Assembly: GCA_017613595.1 (NCBI GenBank)
Contig: JAGADM010000051.1
Location: 1-8,154 of the forward strand
Length of the DNA stretch: 8,154 nt
Source: Lachnospiraceae bacterium
GTDB lineage: Bacteria > Bacillota_A > Clostridia > Lachnospirales > Lachnospiraceae
Direction of reading: 5' to 3'
The notes under the pieces were generated by a model. That model was not told where the DNA came from and did not search any database. It saw only the letters and a program-made list of their open reading frames with translations. Below, in pieces: positions 1-5,890 of the stretch. The translations under genes and the position numbers were made by a program. Position 1 is the stretch's first letter. Every line of letters starts with the position of its first letter.

Positions 1-68
1 ATGTCTTTCAGGTAACGGTAATCCTTCCGCTCATACCCCGCACACGTAAAATTCTTTAATTCCGTCAT
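1..68 (-). CDS. N-terminal fragment of an unidentified protein, cut by the window edge
   Basis: Twenty-two complete codons of a gene that continues beyond the left edge. The ATG is at 68..66 and is preceded by an excellent ribosome binding site, GGAGG with 7 nt to the ATG. The visible residues begin MTELKNFTCAGYERKDYRYL. It starts 46 nt after the stop of the GNAT-RsgA fusion with no terminator visible between them, so it is probably the next gene of that transcript. The fragment is too short to assign a family, and I do not recognise it. That it is coding rests on the ribosome binding site, the open frame and the position. Confidence 0.6.
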   Translation of the reverse strand, partial: MTELKNFTCAGYERKDYRYLKD

Positions 69-114
69 TCAATTTCCTCCATATACATTTGTTACCTTCT
101 ATGCAATCGCGCCT

Positions 115-1695
115 TCAGTCATAATCCCTGCGGCTCATCTTTTCCATCTGTTTATGCCACTTGGATATCTGCTTTTTGAGCGCGTAATTGCTGTGATTTT
201 CGCGGCTTAAGTTCTTATAAAGCGTATACCGCTGTTCGGAAAGCGTCCCGTCCGCGAGTGCCGCTTTGATCGCGCAGCCGGGCTCCGTCATATGCCTGCA
301 GTTGCCGAACCTGCACCGGCTTTCGAGTTCAAGGATATCGGAAAATGTGTCGTCCAGCCCTTCCTGCACCGACGCCATTCCGATCTCACGCATACCGGGC
401 GTATCGATGATCGAAACGCCGTTTTTCAGGGTGATCAGCTGTCTTCTCGTCGTCGTGTGGCGTCCCTCTCCGTCCGACTCGCGGATCGCGGAAGTCTTCA
501 TCACTTCCTCGCCTGCGATTACGTTTAAAAGGGTGGACTTACCGGCACCGGACGACCCTAAAAAGCAGACCGTGGTACCCGGCTGAAAGTACTCCTCAAG
601 TTCGTCAAGACCGATTCCGTAAAGTGCTGAGATTGCATGGACTCGAATCTTCTCGGAGATGGTCTCCACCTCGGTTACGTAACGGCCGACGTTCGGACAG
701 AGGTCGCATTTGGTCAGAACGGCAACCGGTGTCGCCCCGCCCGCAAGAACAACGCTTGCGTACCGCGCGATACGGTTATAGCTGTAATCTTCATTCAACG
801 ACGTCACGATGAAGACGTAATCCGTGTTGGCCGCCATGTACTGCATCACGCCTGTCTTCGCCTGGTCCATACGCTTCAGAAAGCTCGTCCGCTCACATAC
901 CGACTGGATCAGCGATTCGCCGATAGGGTTATAGATAAATATAACATAATCTCCTACCACAGGCAACTCTTCCGTGTCTGCATAGTAAAAGTTTCCTTTG
1001 AGTTTCGCCTGCAGTTCCTCGCCCCAGTACTGAATCTTATAACTGCTCCTGCCGGCCTCCGAAATCCGTCCGAGACGCAGTTTATGAAGCGGCTGCTCCT
1101 TCAGTTTCATCGGCTTACAATAAGGGAAGCTTTTGTTAAACTCTTCTATCTCCGCTTCGTCCTCACAGGTCTCAAATACCGGTCCTTCGGCGTAGATTCC
1201 GTGAATATCTTCAAAGCCTTCGTTGAGAGGCAGTGCCATGAACGCATCCGAATTTCCGAACGCGTTATGGTGAATGTCAAACCGGTCGCATGTGACAAAT
1301 CCGAAGCGCGGGTAGTATTCCGGCTCTCCGCACATGACAATGCCCTTGAACCCTGCTTCTTTGATGAGCGGGATCACCGCTTCCATCAGCTGTGTGCCGA
1401 TGCCGCGGTAACAAAGCGTCGGCTCGACCGCCACCGGTCCGATGGTGGCGACTTCGCGGCATGTGCCGTCGGAGGCAGTCACATTTGCCTTCGATGTAAA
1501 TACGCAGCCGGCAATCCGGCCGTCGAGCTCCGCAATGAGGCTGCATTCCGGCACATACTCCGGGGCTTCGCGCAGCTTGTGCACGAGCAGATGCTCGTTG
1601 CAGCCGGACCCGTACATGTTGAAGAATGCCCGCATAACCATAAGTTCCGTGTTGAAATAATCTTCTTTGGTTTCTTTTCTGATAATGATGTTCAA
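115..1695 (-). CDS. rsgA: Fusion of a GNAT N-acetyltransferase with an RsgA-type ribosome-dependent GTPase
   Basis: The predicted protein is 526 aa. Residues about 1-195 are a COG3153-like GNAT domain: an acetyl-CoA loop with YRGIG near residues 96-100, then PEYYPRFGF near 125-133. Residues about 205-526 are RsgA-like: an OB-fold region (about 207-265), then a circularly permuted GTPase with G4 TKCD (328-331), G5 SAL (356-358), G1 GSSGAGKST (380-388), G2 region RHTTTRR (412-418) and G3 DTPGM (431-435). A C-x4-C-x-H-x5-C zinc motif follows (C461, C466, H468, C474). RsgA acts in late 30S subunit maturation; the GNAT substrate is unknown. I chose TTG at 1695 because GGAG lies 8 nt upstream and GNAT homology begins there. 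The frame stays open to 1905, but that stretch is hairpin-rich leader. The ATG at 1110, before the RsgA part, has no ribosome binding site, which supports a true fusion. This is probably a paralogue of a housekeeping rsgA elsewhere. Confidence 0.9.
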   Translation of the reverse strand: MNIIIRKETKEDYFNTELMVMRAFFNMYGSGCNEHLLVHKLREAPEYVPECSLIAELDGRIAGCVFTSKANVTASDGTCREVATIGPVAVEPTLCYRGIGTQLMEAVIPLIKEAGFKGIVMCGEPEYYPRFGFVTCDRFDIHHNAFGNSDAFMALPLNEGFEDIHGIYAEGPVFETCEDEAEIEEFNKSFPYCKPMKLKEQPLHKLRLGRISEAGRSSYKIQYWGEELQAKLKGNFYYADTEELPVVGDYVIFIYNPIGESLIQSVCERTSFLKRMDQAKTGVMQYMAANTDYVFIVTSLNEDYSYNRIARYASVVLAGGATPVAVLTKCDLCPNVGRYVTEVETISEKIRVHAISALYGIGLDELEEYFQPGTTVCFLGSSGAGKSTLLNVIAGEEVMKTSAIRESDGEGRHTTTRRQLITLKNGVSIIDTPGMREIGMASVQEGLDDTFSDILELESRCRFGNCRHMTEPGCAIKAALADGTLSEQRYTLYKNLSRENHSNYALKKQISKWHKQMEKMSRRDYD

Positions 1696-1822
1696 TGCTA
1701 TTTCTCCGTTTCGTAATGTTTTCAGGTTCTTTGAACCCGGTTCCGGCTTTTTAAAAGCCCTTGTTTCAGCTCTGTTGAGCTTGAATTCGGTTACGATACG
1801 GACGGAGACCTTAGAAATAAGA

Positions 1823-1852
1823 CGGGCGGCGGCAGTGGGAAAACACCGCCCG
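1823..1852 (-). other. GC-rich hairpin in the leader, possible second terminator or switch element
   Basis: CGGGCGG (1823-1829) and CCGCCCG (1846-1852) are exact 7-bp inverted repeats with a 16-nt loop. On the minus strand GGCGGTG can pair instead with the nearer CACTGCC (one G-U), so two alternative folds exist. The following minus-strand bases, TCTTATTTCT, are only a broken T-run, so termination here would be weak. It lies directly after the better terminator at 1868-1886. Confidence 0.4.
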
Positions 1853-1867
1853 AAAGACATAAAAATA

Positions 1868-1886
1868 CCGTGACAAAACGTCACGG
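1868..1886 (-). terminator. Rho-independent terminator-like hairpin inside the leader
   Basis: On the minus strand CCGTGAC, loop GTTTT, GTCACGG forms a perfect 7-bp stem and is followed by TATTTTTATG. It begins 28 nt after the stop of the upstream ORF and 172 nt before the TTG start, so it sits between promoter and gene, where an attenuator would be. The T-tract is short, with one A near its start, so intrinsic strength is probably moderate. Confidence 0.55.
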
Positions 1887-1911
1887 CCGCTGCATTCTGA
1901 TTCAATTCATT

Positions 1912-2007
1912 CCATCAAAAGAAGCATACCGAGGTCAACCTTCCGTATCTGTTTACAAGCTCAATTGTTGCGAACATATAAAAGTACCTCGCTTTCTTTT
2001 GTGATGG
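1912..2007 (-). repeat. Long interrupted inverted repeat enclosing the leader ORF
   Basis: The minus-strand transcript begins near CCATC (2007..2003). CCATC, AAAAGAA, GC and GAGGT (2007..1986) pair in order with ACCTC, GC, TTCTTTT and GATGG (1935..1912). That is 19 Watson-Crick pairs, interrupted by a 2-nt bulge (AC), a 1-nt bulge (A) and a 5-nt bulge (GGTAT). The loop of about 50 nt is most of the 20-codon ORF. The stem would hide the ORF's ribosome binding site and contains its stop codon. Pairing was found by eye; no folding energy was computed. Confidence 0.6.
1915..1977 (-). CDS. Leader peptide or upstream ORF, 20 aa
   Basis: This 20-codon ORF begins about 28 nt after the predicted transcription start and encodes MFATIELVNRYGRLTSVCFF. 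The ATG at 1977..1975 has GAGG 9 nt upstream. No run of one amino acid is present, so classic amino-acid attenuation is not suggested; ribosome stalling or overall translation rate would be the likelier signal. The ribosome binding site lies in the 5' arm of the long inverted repeat and the stop codon in the 3' arm, so translation would open the structure. The terminator-like hairpin follows 28 nt later. The case rests on the promoter, binding site, length and arrangement; no known leader peptide was recognised. Confidence 0.55.
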   Translation of the reverse strand: MFATIELVNRYGRLTSVCFF

Positions 2008-2011
2008 CTAT

Positions 2012-2040
2012 ATTATATCGGTTCCTGCGGAATATGTCAA
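2012..2040 (-). promoter_or_regulatory. Consensus sigma-A promoter for the GNAT-RsgA unit
   Basis: Perfect -35 TTGACA (2040..2035) and perfect -10 TATAAT (2017..2012) are separated by exactly 17 nt. The start of transcription is expected near 2005. The promoter begins 38 nt after the stop of the upstream ATPase gene, so this unit can be expressed separately from the genes to its right. Such a strong promoter before a structured leader fits an attenuation-controlled gene. Confidence 0.9.
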
Positions 2041-2077
2041 CACCGACTGTTCCGCGCCGGATACAGAAGCTTCAGCC

Positions 2078-2809
2078 TCATTGTTCTAGCAGCCGTTTCA
2101 GGATCTGCTTCCGGTTATTGATGAACATCTCCGTGACCTGATAGCTCCCGGTCTCCTCGTATTCACATGGTTGAATCTCGCCGCCGTCGAAGCTTAAGAT
2201 CTCCGCCCCGGGCAATCCGAGAAGGATCGGCGAATGCGTTACGATGATGAACTGCGCACCGTCCGCGGCGCATTCCGCAATCTGAATCAGGAGCGTCATC
2301 TGACGCTGCGGGGAAAGCGCGGCCTCCGGCTCATCTAAAAGATACAGTCCCCTGCCCTGAAAGTTCTTCTGCGCCATCGCAAGGAAACTTTCGCCGTGGG
2401 ATTTCCGGTGATAGTACTCCGGCCTCACACCGCCTTCCCTGCTGTACTTTTCCTCAGCGCTCGCGACATTATAGAAACTTTCGGCCCGGAGGAAGTACCC
2501 CCAGCCCGGCTTCCTCGCTCCTCTTTTTAAGCGCATGGCTTCACACAGTTCCGAGTGCGAGTCATAGGTCGAAAAACTGTAATTCCTTGTTCCGCCCTCG
2601 GGATTAAAGCCGGACGCGACCGCGATTGCCTCAAGCATCGTGGATTTGCCGCTTCCGTTCTCACCGACGAAAAATGTGATCGGCGCACGAAACGTCAGGT
2701 CACTCACCCCGGCGACGGCCGGAATCTCCCGCAGATAACTGCTTTCCTCAATCCTGTCCCAATCAATGGATAATCCTTTTATGTACAGTTCAGAACCCTT
2801 ATCCGACAT
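2078..2809 (-). CDS. Small SMC/ABC-type AAA family ATPase
   Basis: The predicted protein is 243 aa, a stand-alone ATPase of the RecF/SMC/ABC class resembling COG3910 predicted ATPases. It shows Walker A GENGSGKST (49-57), an ABC-signature-like SHGESF (137-142), Walker B LYLLDEPEA (155-163) and an H-loop TH (191-192). There is no coiled-coil arm, membrane segment or nuclease domain, and the gap between Walker A and signature is short, so it is a compact single-domain protein. The ATG at 2809 was chosen because AAGGGG lies 7 nt upstream; the frame continues to a TTG at 2833 without its own binding site. It starts 36 nt after the racemase stop and is probably cotranscribed with it. The substrate is unknown. 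No toxin-antitoxin or nuclease partner adjoins it, so a defence role is not supported. Confidence 0.85.
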   Translation of the reverse strand: MSDKGSELYIKGLSIDWDRIEESSYLREIPAVAGVSDLTFRAPITFFVGENGSGKSTMLEAIAVASGFNPEGGTRNYSFSTYDSHSELCEAMRLKRGARKPGWGYFLRAESFYNVASAEEKYSREGGVRPEYYHRKSHGESFLAMAQKNFQGRGLYLLDEPEAALSPQRQMTLLIQIAECAADGAQFIIVTHSPILLGLPGAEILSFDGGEIQPCEYEETGSYQVTEMFINNRKQILKRLLEQ

Positions 2810-2845
2810 GATTAAACCCCTTCTCAACCTCAACGCCCGAAAAGT

Positions 2846-3538
2846 TTATTGTAATGCCGCCTCGATCAGCTTTTTCAGGTGTATTTCCACGGAATCAAAG
2901 CACTGTACGGGACAGTTCTCCGCATTTAAAAGAAGCGGCAGTTCGGTGCATCCGAGAATCACTCCCTCGATTCCGTATGCTTCCTTCATGTGGTTTATGA
3001 TTCCCTGAAACTCAGACAAAGTGGACGGTTTGACGATTCCGTTCTCCAATTCCTCAAGAATCCTCTTTCCGATTAAGGCCCGCTCTTCGCTGTCCGGTAC
3101 GTATACCTCAATTCCGGCACGGATCATATCCTTCTTCATATAATCCTGCTCCATCGTGAACACCGTGCCGAGCAGCGCGACACGCTTCACGCCGCGTGAC
3201 GTCAGTTCCTCGCTTACGGCTTTCGGGATGCTGAGAAGCGGCACACCGGATCTTCTCTCCAGTTCCTCATATACTGCGTGCATCGTTACCGCAGTCAGCG
3301 CGATGACCTCCGCACCGCCTGCTGCCAGAGCGCTGACCTTCTCAAGCAGATAGTCCGCCAGGCTGTCGAAATCATCCTGCACAACATAATTCCATGCTCT
3401 TCGGAAGTTTACGCTTTCGATCGCTATGTCAGGCATCGCCGCCCCGTTCGTAAGCTTATCCATCTCCGCATTTAACTTCTTATAGTACATAACGGTAGAT
3501 TCGGGACCTGTCCCGCCTACCAGTCCGATCTTCTTCAT
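2846..3538 (-). CDS. Aspartate/glutamate racemase-family protein
   Basis: The predicted protein is 230 aa, normal for cofactor-independent amino-acid racemases. The N-terminus MKKIGLVGGTGPEST is the family's typical first strand and loop. The second catalytic cysteine is present in GCTEL (C197). The site of the first, usually a Cys or Asn-Thr motif before H, reads LTAVTMH (81-87): there is no cysteine, while T85 and H87 remain. A threonine in this role is known in the E. coli L-Asp/Glu-specific racemase YgeA, so activity is possible and a strict aspartate racemase call is less safe. The ATG at 3538 has GGAGG 5 nt upstream; the frame extends to a GTG at 3553 that would include this binding site. 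The AAA ATPase follows 36 nt later. Confidence 0.88.
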   Translation of the reverse strand: MKKIGLVGGTGPESTVMYYKKLNAEMDKLTNGAAMPDIAIESVNFRRAWNYVVQDDFDSLADYLLEKVSALAAGGAEVIALTAVTMHAVYEELERRSGVPLLSIPKAVSEELTSRGVKRVALLGTVFTMEQDYMKKDMIRAGIEVYVPDSEERALIGKRILEELENGIVKPSTLSEFQGIINHMKEAYGIEGVILGCTELPLLLNAENCPVQCFDSVEIHLKKLIEAALQ

Positions 3539-3554
3539 AAAAACCTCCGTCACG

Positions 3555-3650
3555 CATATTCTTTACCGGCACTTCTTTCGTAAGCCACACGCCGTTTACT
3601 GACCTGTAAAATGTGTATCCGTCCTCATTTATCTTCCGTGTGGCAATCTG
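3555..3650 (-). pseudogene. kptA: Remnant of the C-terminal end of an RNA 2'-phosphotransferase (Tpt1/KptA)
   Basis: In the gap between the esterase and racemase genes, one minus frame reads INEDGYTFYRSVNGVWLTKE followed by VPVKNM. The NGVWLT..VP block with a preceding DGY/F-FY is, from memory, the conserved C-terminal motif of KptA/Tpt1, which removes the 2'-phosphate from spliced RNA using NAD+. Only about 32 codons remain: a TAG (3653..3651) stands just upstream in frame and the catalytic N-terminal part is absent. It overlaps the last 26 nt of the esterase gene in another frame and runs out of homology just before the racemase binding site. It is probably a deletion scar. Identification is by motif recall, without a database search. 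Confidence 0.55.
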
Positions 3651-4296
3651 CTATTTCTTTATTCTCAACTGTTCCGTGTCCCATCACCCACGCAAATGCC
3701 TTTGCCGTTCTCTGATCGGCATCCGCGAAATGGTTGCCCGTATTCCATTCAAGCGTGCAATCAACGCCCAGTCCCCGCAGCAATTCATACGCTTCACGGA
3801 TCCGGTTTCCGACTGCTGCCATAACGGGATTGCGCGTCTTCTCCTCGCGGTCACCGAGGCTTAAATACACGCGTCCGGTCCGAATCCTGTGTTCCTTCAT
3901 GTAATCGGCAAAGCCCGGGAACCATACGGAAGGCGATGCGGCCGCAATGCCCTGAAAACGGTCGGTCTGATATGCCGCCCACAAGGCGAAAAGCCCCGCC
4001 AGCGAATAGCCGCCGAGGTAATAGGTCTTCGTCTCATCAACGCAATAGGTAAAAATCTCACGAAGCGTATCGCCAGCACCGTTTCCGAAGCCTTCCTTCC
4101 CGAATACCGCCGGAGCTTCCCATGGCGCCAGGTCCCGATTCCAGTCATCGACTTTAAATGTGACCAGCCGGAACTCGCCCTGAAACTGCTCCCGGATAGC
4201 CGCAATCTCCCGCTCCGTCAGTTCCGTGTCGTGGTCCCCGACCGGCTGAATCAGAACATTCCGTGCGTCCCGGTTTCCGTATTCGCGCACTTCCAT
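3625..4296 (-). CDS. Esterase-like alpha/beta hydrolase
   Basis: The predicted protein is 223 aa. It has the nucleophile elbow GYSLAG (S98 within 96-101), a plausible acid D149 in LSLGDREE and a catalytic H189 in GNHFAD, the order of an alpha/beta-hydrolase triad, resembling the putative esterase (esterase D) group. No signal peptide or membrane segment is seen, so it is cytoplasmic. The substrate cannot be told. The ATG at 4296 is preferred, with GGGGGAG 6 nt upstream; an in-frame ATG at 4311 has no good site. The domain seems complete at about residue 206; the hydrophilic last 17 residues overlap the kptA remnant region and may have been added when the downstream junction formed. It lies 42 nt after the 43-aa gene. 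Confidence 0.82.
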   Translation of the reverse strand: MEVREYGNRDARNVLIQPVGDHDTELTEREIAAIREQFQGEFRLVTFKVDDWNRDLAPWEAPAVFGKEGFGNGAGDTLREIFTYCVDETKTYYLGGYSLAGLFALWAAYQTDRFQGIAAASPSVWFPGFADYMKEHRIRTGRVYLSLGDREEKTRNPVMAAVGNRIREAYELLRGLGVDCTLEWNTGNHFADADQRTAKAFAWVMGHGTVENKEIADCHTEDK

Positions 4297-4338
4297 GCCT
4301 TGCTCCCCCATACCGTGTATTTACGTAATAAAGCCCTG

Positions 4339-4470
4339 TCAATCCTTTTCCATCCACAATTCCATCAGGAGCAGATACGGCGTGTCATCTTCGATGAGGC
4401 AGTAATCAATTATGCACCGGTCGTATTTTTCTATCAGATCGTAAAAAGAATCATTTATCAATTCACGCAT
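4339..4470 (-). CDS. Small hypothetical protein, 43 aa
   Basis: This short gene fills the gap between the methyltransferase and esterase genes. The ATG at 4470 has GGAG 5 nt upstream, and the frame gives 43 codons ending in TGA. The peptide starts MRELINDSFYDLIEKY, continues with a DYC motif and ends in MELWMEKD. It is acidic, has two cysteines (C19, C24) and no signal peptide or membrane helix. It begins 27 nt after the methyltransferase stop and ends 42 nt before the esterase start, so it fits the operon. I do not recognise a family; it could be a small stand-alone protein or the N-terminal remnant of a longer one. Confidence 0.6.
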   Translation of the reverse strand: MRELINDSFYDLIEKYDRCIIDYCLIEDDTPYLLLMELWMEKD

Positions 4471-4497
4471 ATTATCTCCACATATGCGGGTCCGAAG

Positions 4498-5187
4498 TTA
4501 TTTCAGTTTCATGACACAGCCATACAACAACGGAATATCTATGTATTCTTCCGTCATTTCCCGGCCTCGTTTTTCGATGCTGACGATCTCAAAATCGGAA
4601 TCGAAAAAGTCCCGCAGTCTTTGTTCCGAAAATGACACGCCCGTGTTCCTTTTCGTGTAAAACTCCAGGTCATCCAGTTCCTCTGCTCCGTCTTCATCAG
4701 CCGAAAAACACAGAAGGACAAAGTATCCGTTCTCTTTCAGAATTGCCTTTAGAAGCTCTCTGTACTGCAGTCTTCTGTGCGGCGGCAGATGATGAAACAT
4801 TCCGCTGTCGATCACGAGGTCATATTTTCGGTCCTCAAAATCAACCGTCAGAAAATTACTGCAGATAAACCTTGCGTTTTCAAGCCCTTCCGCCTTGTCC
4901 TTCGCATTACGGATTGCGACTTCGGAAGAATCTACGGCCAATACTTCGACTCCTCTTTTTGCCAGAAATATTGCGTTTCTGCCTTCTCCGCATCCGAATT
5001 CCACGGCATCCTTAATGCTGTGCGTTTTCACGAATTCCGTTATCATCTTATCCGGCAGCGTATTGTTCACAAGGAACGGTGCTTTCATTACTCTGTCCGC
5101 ATAAAAGGTATTCCAGTCAATACTTTCGTTTAACCGGTCAAGAACCTGAAACAGTTCTTCATAATTGTTGATTTCTATCTTTCCCAT
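4498..5187 (-). CDS. Class I SAM-dependent methyltransferase
   Basis: The predicted protein is 229 aa. Motif I VEFGCGEGRN (62-71) binds S-adenosylmethionine; the acidic residue of motif II is D86 in VLAVDSS; the post-motif region DLVIDSGMFHHLPP (123-136) is typical of small-molecule methyltransferases of the Methyltransf_11/25 or TehB-like type. About 55 N-terminal residues precede motif I. The substrate is not evident. The ATG at 5187 is preferred because GGGGGA is 3-4 nt upstream; a GTG at 5205 in frame lacks a binding site. By eye it is more AT-rich than the kinase and xylanase genes, though this was not computed. It is 62 nt after the lipoprotein gene and 27 nt before the 43-aa gene. If the radical SAM and peptide genes form a peptide-modification cluster, this enzyme could be a second tailoring step, but the gap makes that uncertain. 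Confidence 0.9.
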   Translation of the reverse strand: MGKIEINNYEELFQVLDRLNESIDWNTFYADRVMKAPFLVNNTLPDKMITEFVKTHSIKDAVEFGCGEGRNAIFLAKRGVEVLAVDSSEVAIRNAKDKAEGLENARFICSNFLTVDFEDRKYDLVIDSGMFHHLPPHRRLQYRELLKAILKENGYFVLLCFSADEDGAEELDDLEFYTKRNTGVSFSEQRLRDFFDSDFEIVSIEKRGREMTEEYIDIPLLYGCVMKLK

Positions 5188-5249
5188 GTTTCCCCCATTG
5201 AGCACTGTACCGAGCCACTATGCCTTCCTCCGCCTCAAGTTTTCCTGCC

Positions 5250-5864
5250 TCAGAAAACAATTCCTTCCACATTGGTGACTTCCGCATTAATCTGTATATG
5301 CTGACCGCCGCCGTAGGAGATGGAAATGTCTCCCTTCGTCGCTTTACGGCGCGTTCCTTCACCGATTTGTTCAATTGTAAAACCTTTTTCCCGCAAAGTA
5401 TTATCAAACTCTTCCACCGGCGAATCGATATTATGACCGAACACCGACACCTTCGGATCCGCTATCCGAATTTCGGTCACAGCCTGCTCATCACTGGAAT
5501 AATCCGGATATGCGGTAACAATATATGAAACATACACTTCGGGCCGGGTTGCCATCCCGCCTTCTTCTGCAGCAGGAACCGCCTTGTATTCTTTTCCGAG
5601 AAACTCTCTCGCACCGAACCATCCGTAGATTTCATCATGACCCTCAAAGTCAGATAATTCAATTCTCTGTGCAATCTCAAACTCCAAACCAACACTTTCA
5701 AGCACCGGTCCCTTCTTAACAGAATCCGTGCTTAACGTTGCTGTCGGCGTGAGATCGTCGTGAAGATCGGGCGGAGCGGCATAGTACTTTCCGCATGCGC
5801 TGAAACTGACCGACGCGACAAATGACGCTCCGAGAATAAACGTCCTTTTCATTCCTTTTTTCAT
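5250..5864 (-). CDS. Putative lipoprotein of unknown function
   Basis: The predicted protein is 204 aa with a lipoprotein signal peptide: a positively charged start (MKKGMKR), a hydrophobic core (about 8-22) and the lipobox-like FSAC, with C24 as the probable lipidated cysteine. The mature part is soluble and rich in beta-type sequence. A TEIRIADPKVSVFGH stretch followed by a DSPVEEFDNTLREKGF segment resembles small secreted Firmicutes proteins with a repeated strand-helix unit, but I cannot name the family. It should sit on the outer face of the cytoplasmic membrane. The ATG at 5864 was chosen because GGGAGGG lies 6 nt upstream; the ATG at 5879 would place this site inside the gene. It follows the radical SAM gene by 26 nt, so the two are probably cotranscribed. 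Confidence 0.72.
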   Translation of the reverse strand: MKKGMKRTFILGASFVASVSFSACGKYYAAPPDLHDDLTPTATLSTDSVKKGPVLESVGLEFEIAQRIELSDFEGHDEIYGWFGAREFLGKEYKAVPAAEEGGMATRPEVYVSYIVTAYPDYSSDEQAVTEIRIADPKVSVFGHNIDSPVEEFDNTLREKGFTIEQIGEGTRRKATKGDISISYGGGQHIQINAEVTNVEGIVF

Positions 5865-5890
5865 GATGCACCCTCCCATCCGTATTCTCT

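Larger units (their letters stand above)
1696..2011 (-). promoter_or_regulatory. Structured 5' leader of the GNAT-RsgA gene, about 310 nt, attenuator-like
   Basis: The stretch between the promoter and the TTG start has no other protein gene but is full of structure. In transcript order it holds a 20-codon upstream ORF (1977..1915) inside a long inverted repeat (2007..1986 with 1935..1912), a terminator-like hairpin (1886..1868), a GC-rich hairpin (1852..1823), and small hairpins at 1781..1768 (AGCTC stem) and 1737..1725 (GGTTC stem). The gene's own GGAG site follows. This order resembles leader-peptide attenuators of antibiotic-inducible genes in Firmicutes. I did not find a convincing antiterminator: the best is GATACGG, inside the upstream ORF, against CCGTGAC of the terminator, 6 of 7 paired with one wobble. 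Regulation is inferred from layout. Confidence 0.6.

Noticed and set aside
637..1716. A 359-codon plus-strand open frame opposite the GNAT-RsgA gene.
   Set aside because: It is antisense to a gene with clear motifs, has low-complexity basic composition and no recognisable domain. The same holds for plus-strand frames at 3889-4635 and 7125-8138.
1696..1905. A 70-codon in-frame N-terminal extension of the GNAT-RsgA protein from a TTG at 1905.
   Set aside because: It reads through both leader hairpins, has no ribosome binding site at 1905 or at the ATG at 1860, and does not resemble GNAT sequence. TTG at 1695 has GGAG at the right distance and matches the start of the GNAT fold.
2078..2809. Reading the AAA ATPase as part of a defence system.
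   Set aside because: There is no nuclease, TOPRIM, reverse transcriptase or toxin partner next to it; its neighbours are a racemase and the RsgA fusion.
4313..4342. A perfect TTGACA on the minus strand overlapping the stop of the 43-aa gene, as a promoter for the esterase.
   Set aside because: At 17 nt spacing the -10 is TACACG, only 3 of 6 matches, and other spacings are no better. It may contribute weakly but was not called.
5159..5218. A 19-codon GTG ORF with a GGAGG site 8 nt upstream, overlapping the methyltransferase start.
   Set aside because: It overlaps the methyltransferase beginning in another frame, and the methyltransferase has its own site. No feature of the peptide supports it; GGAGG could be chance in a purine-rich gap.
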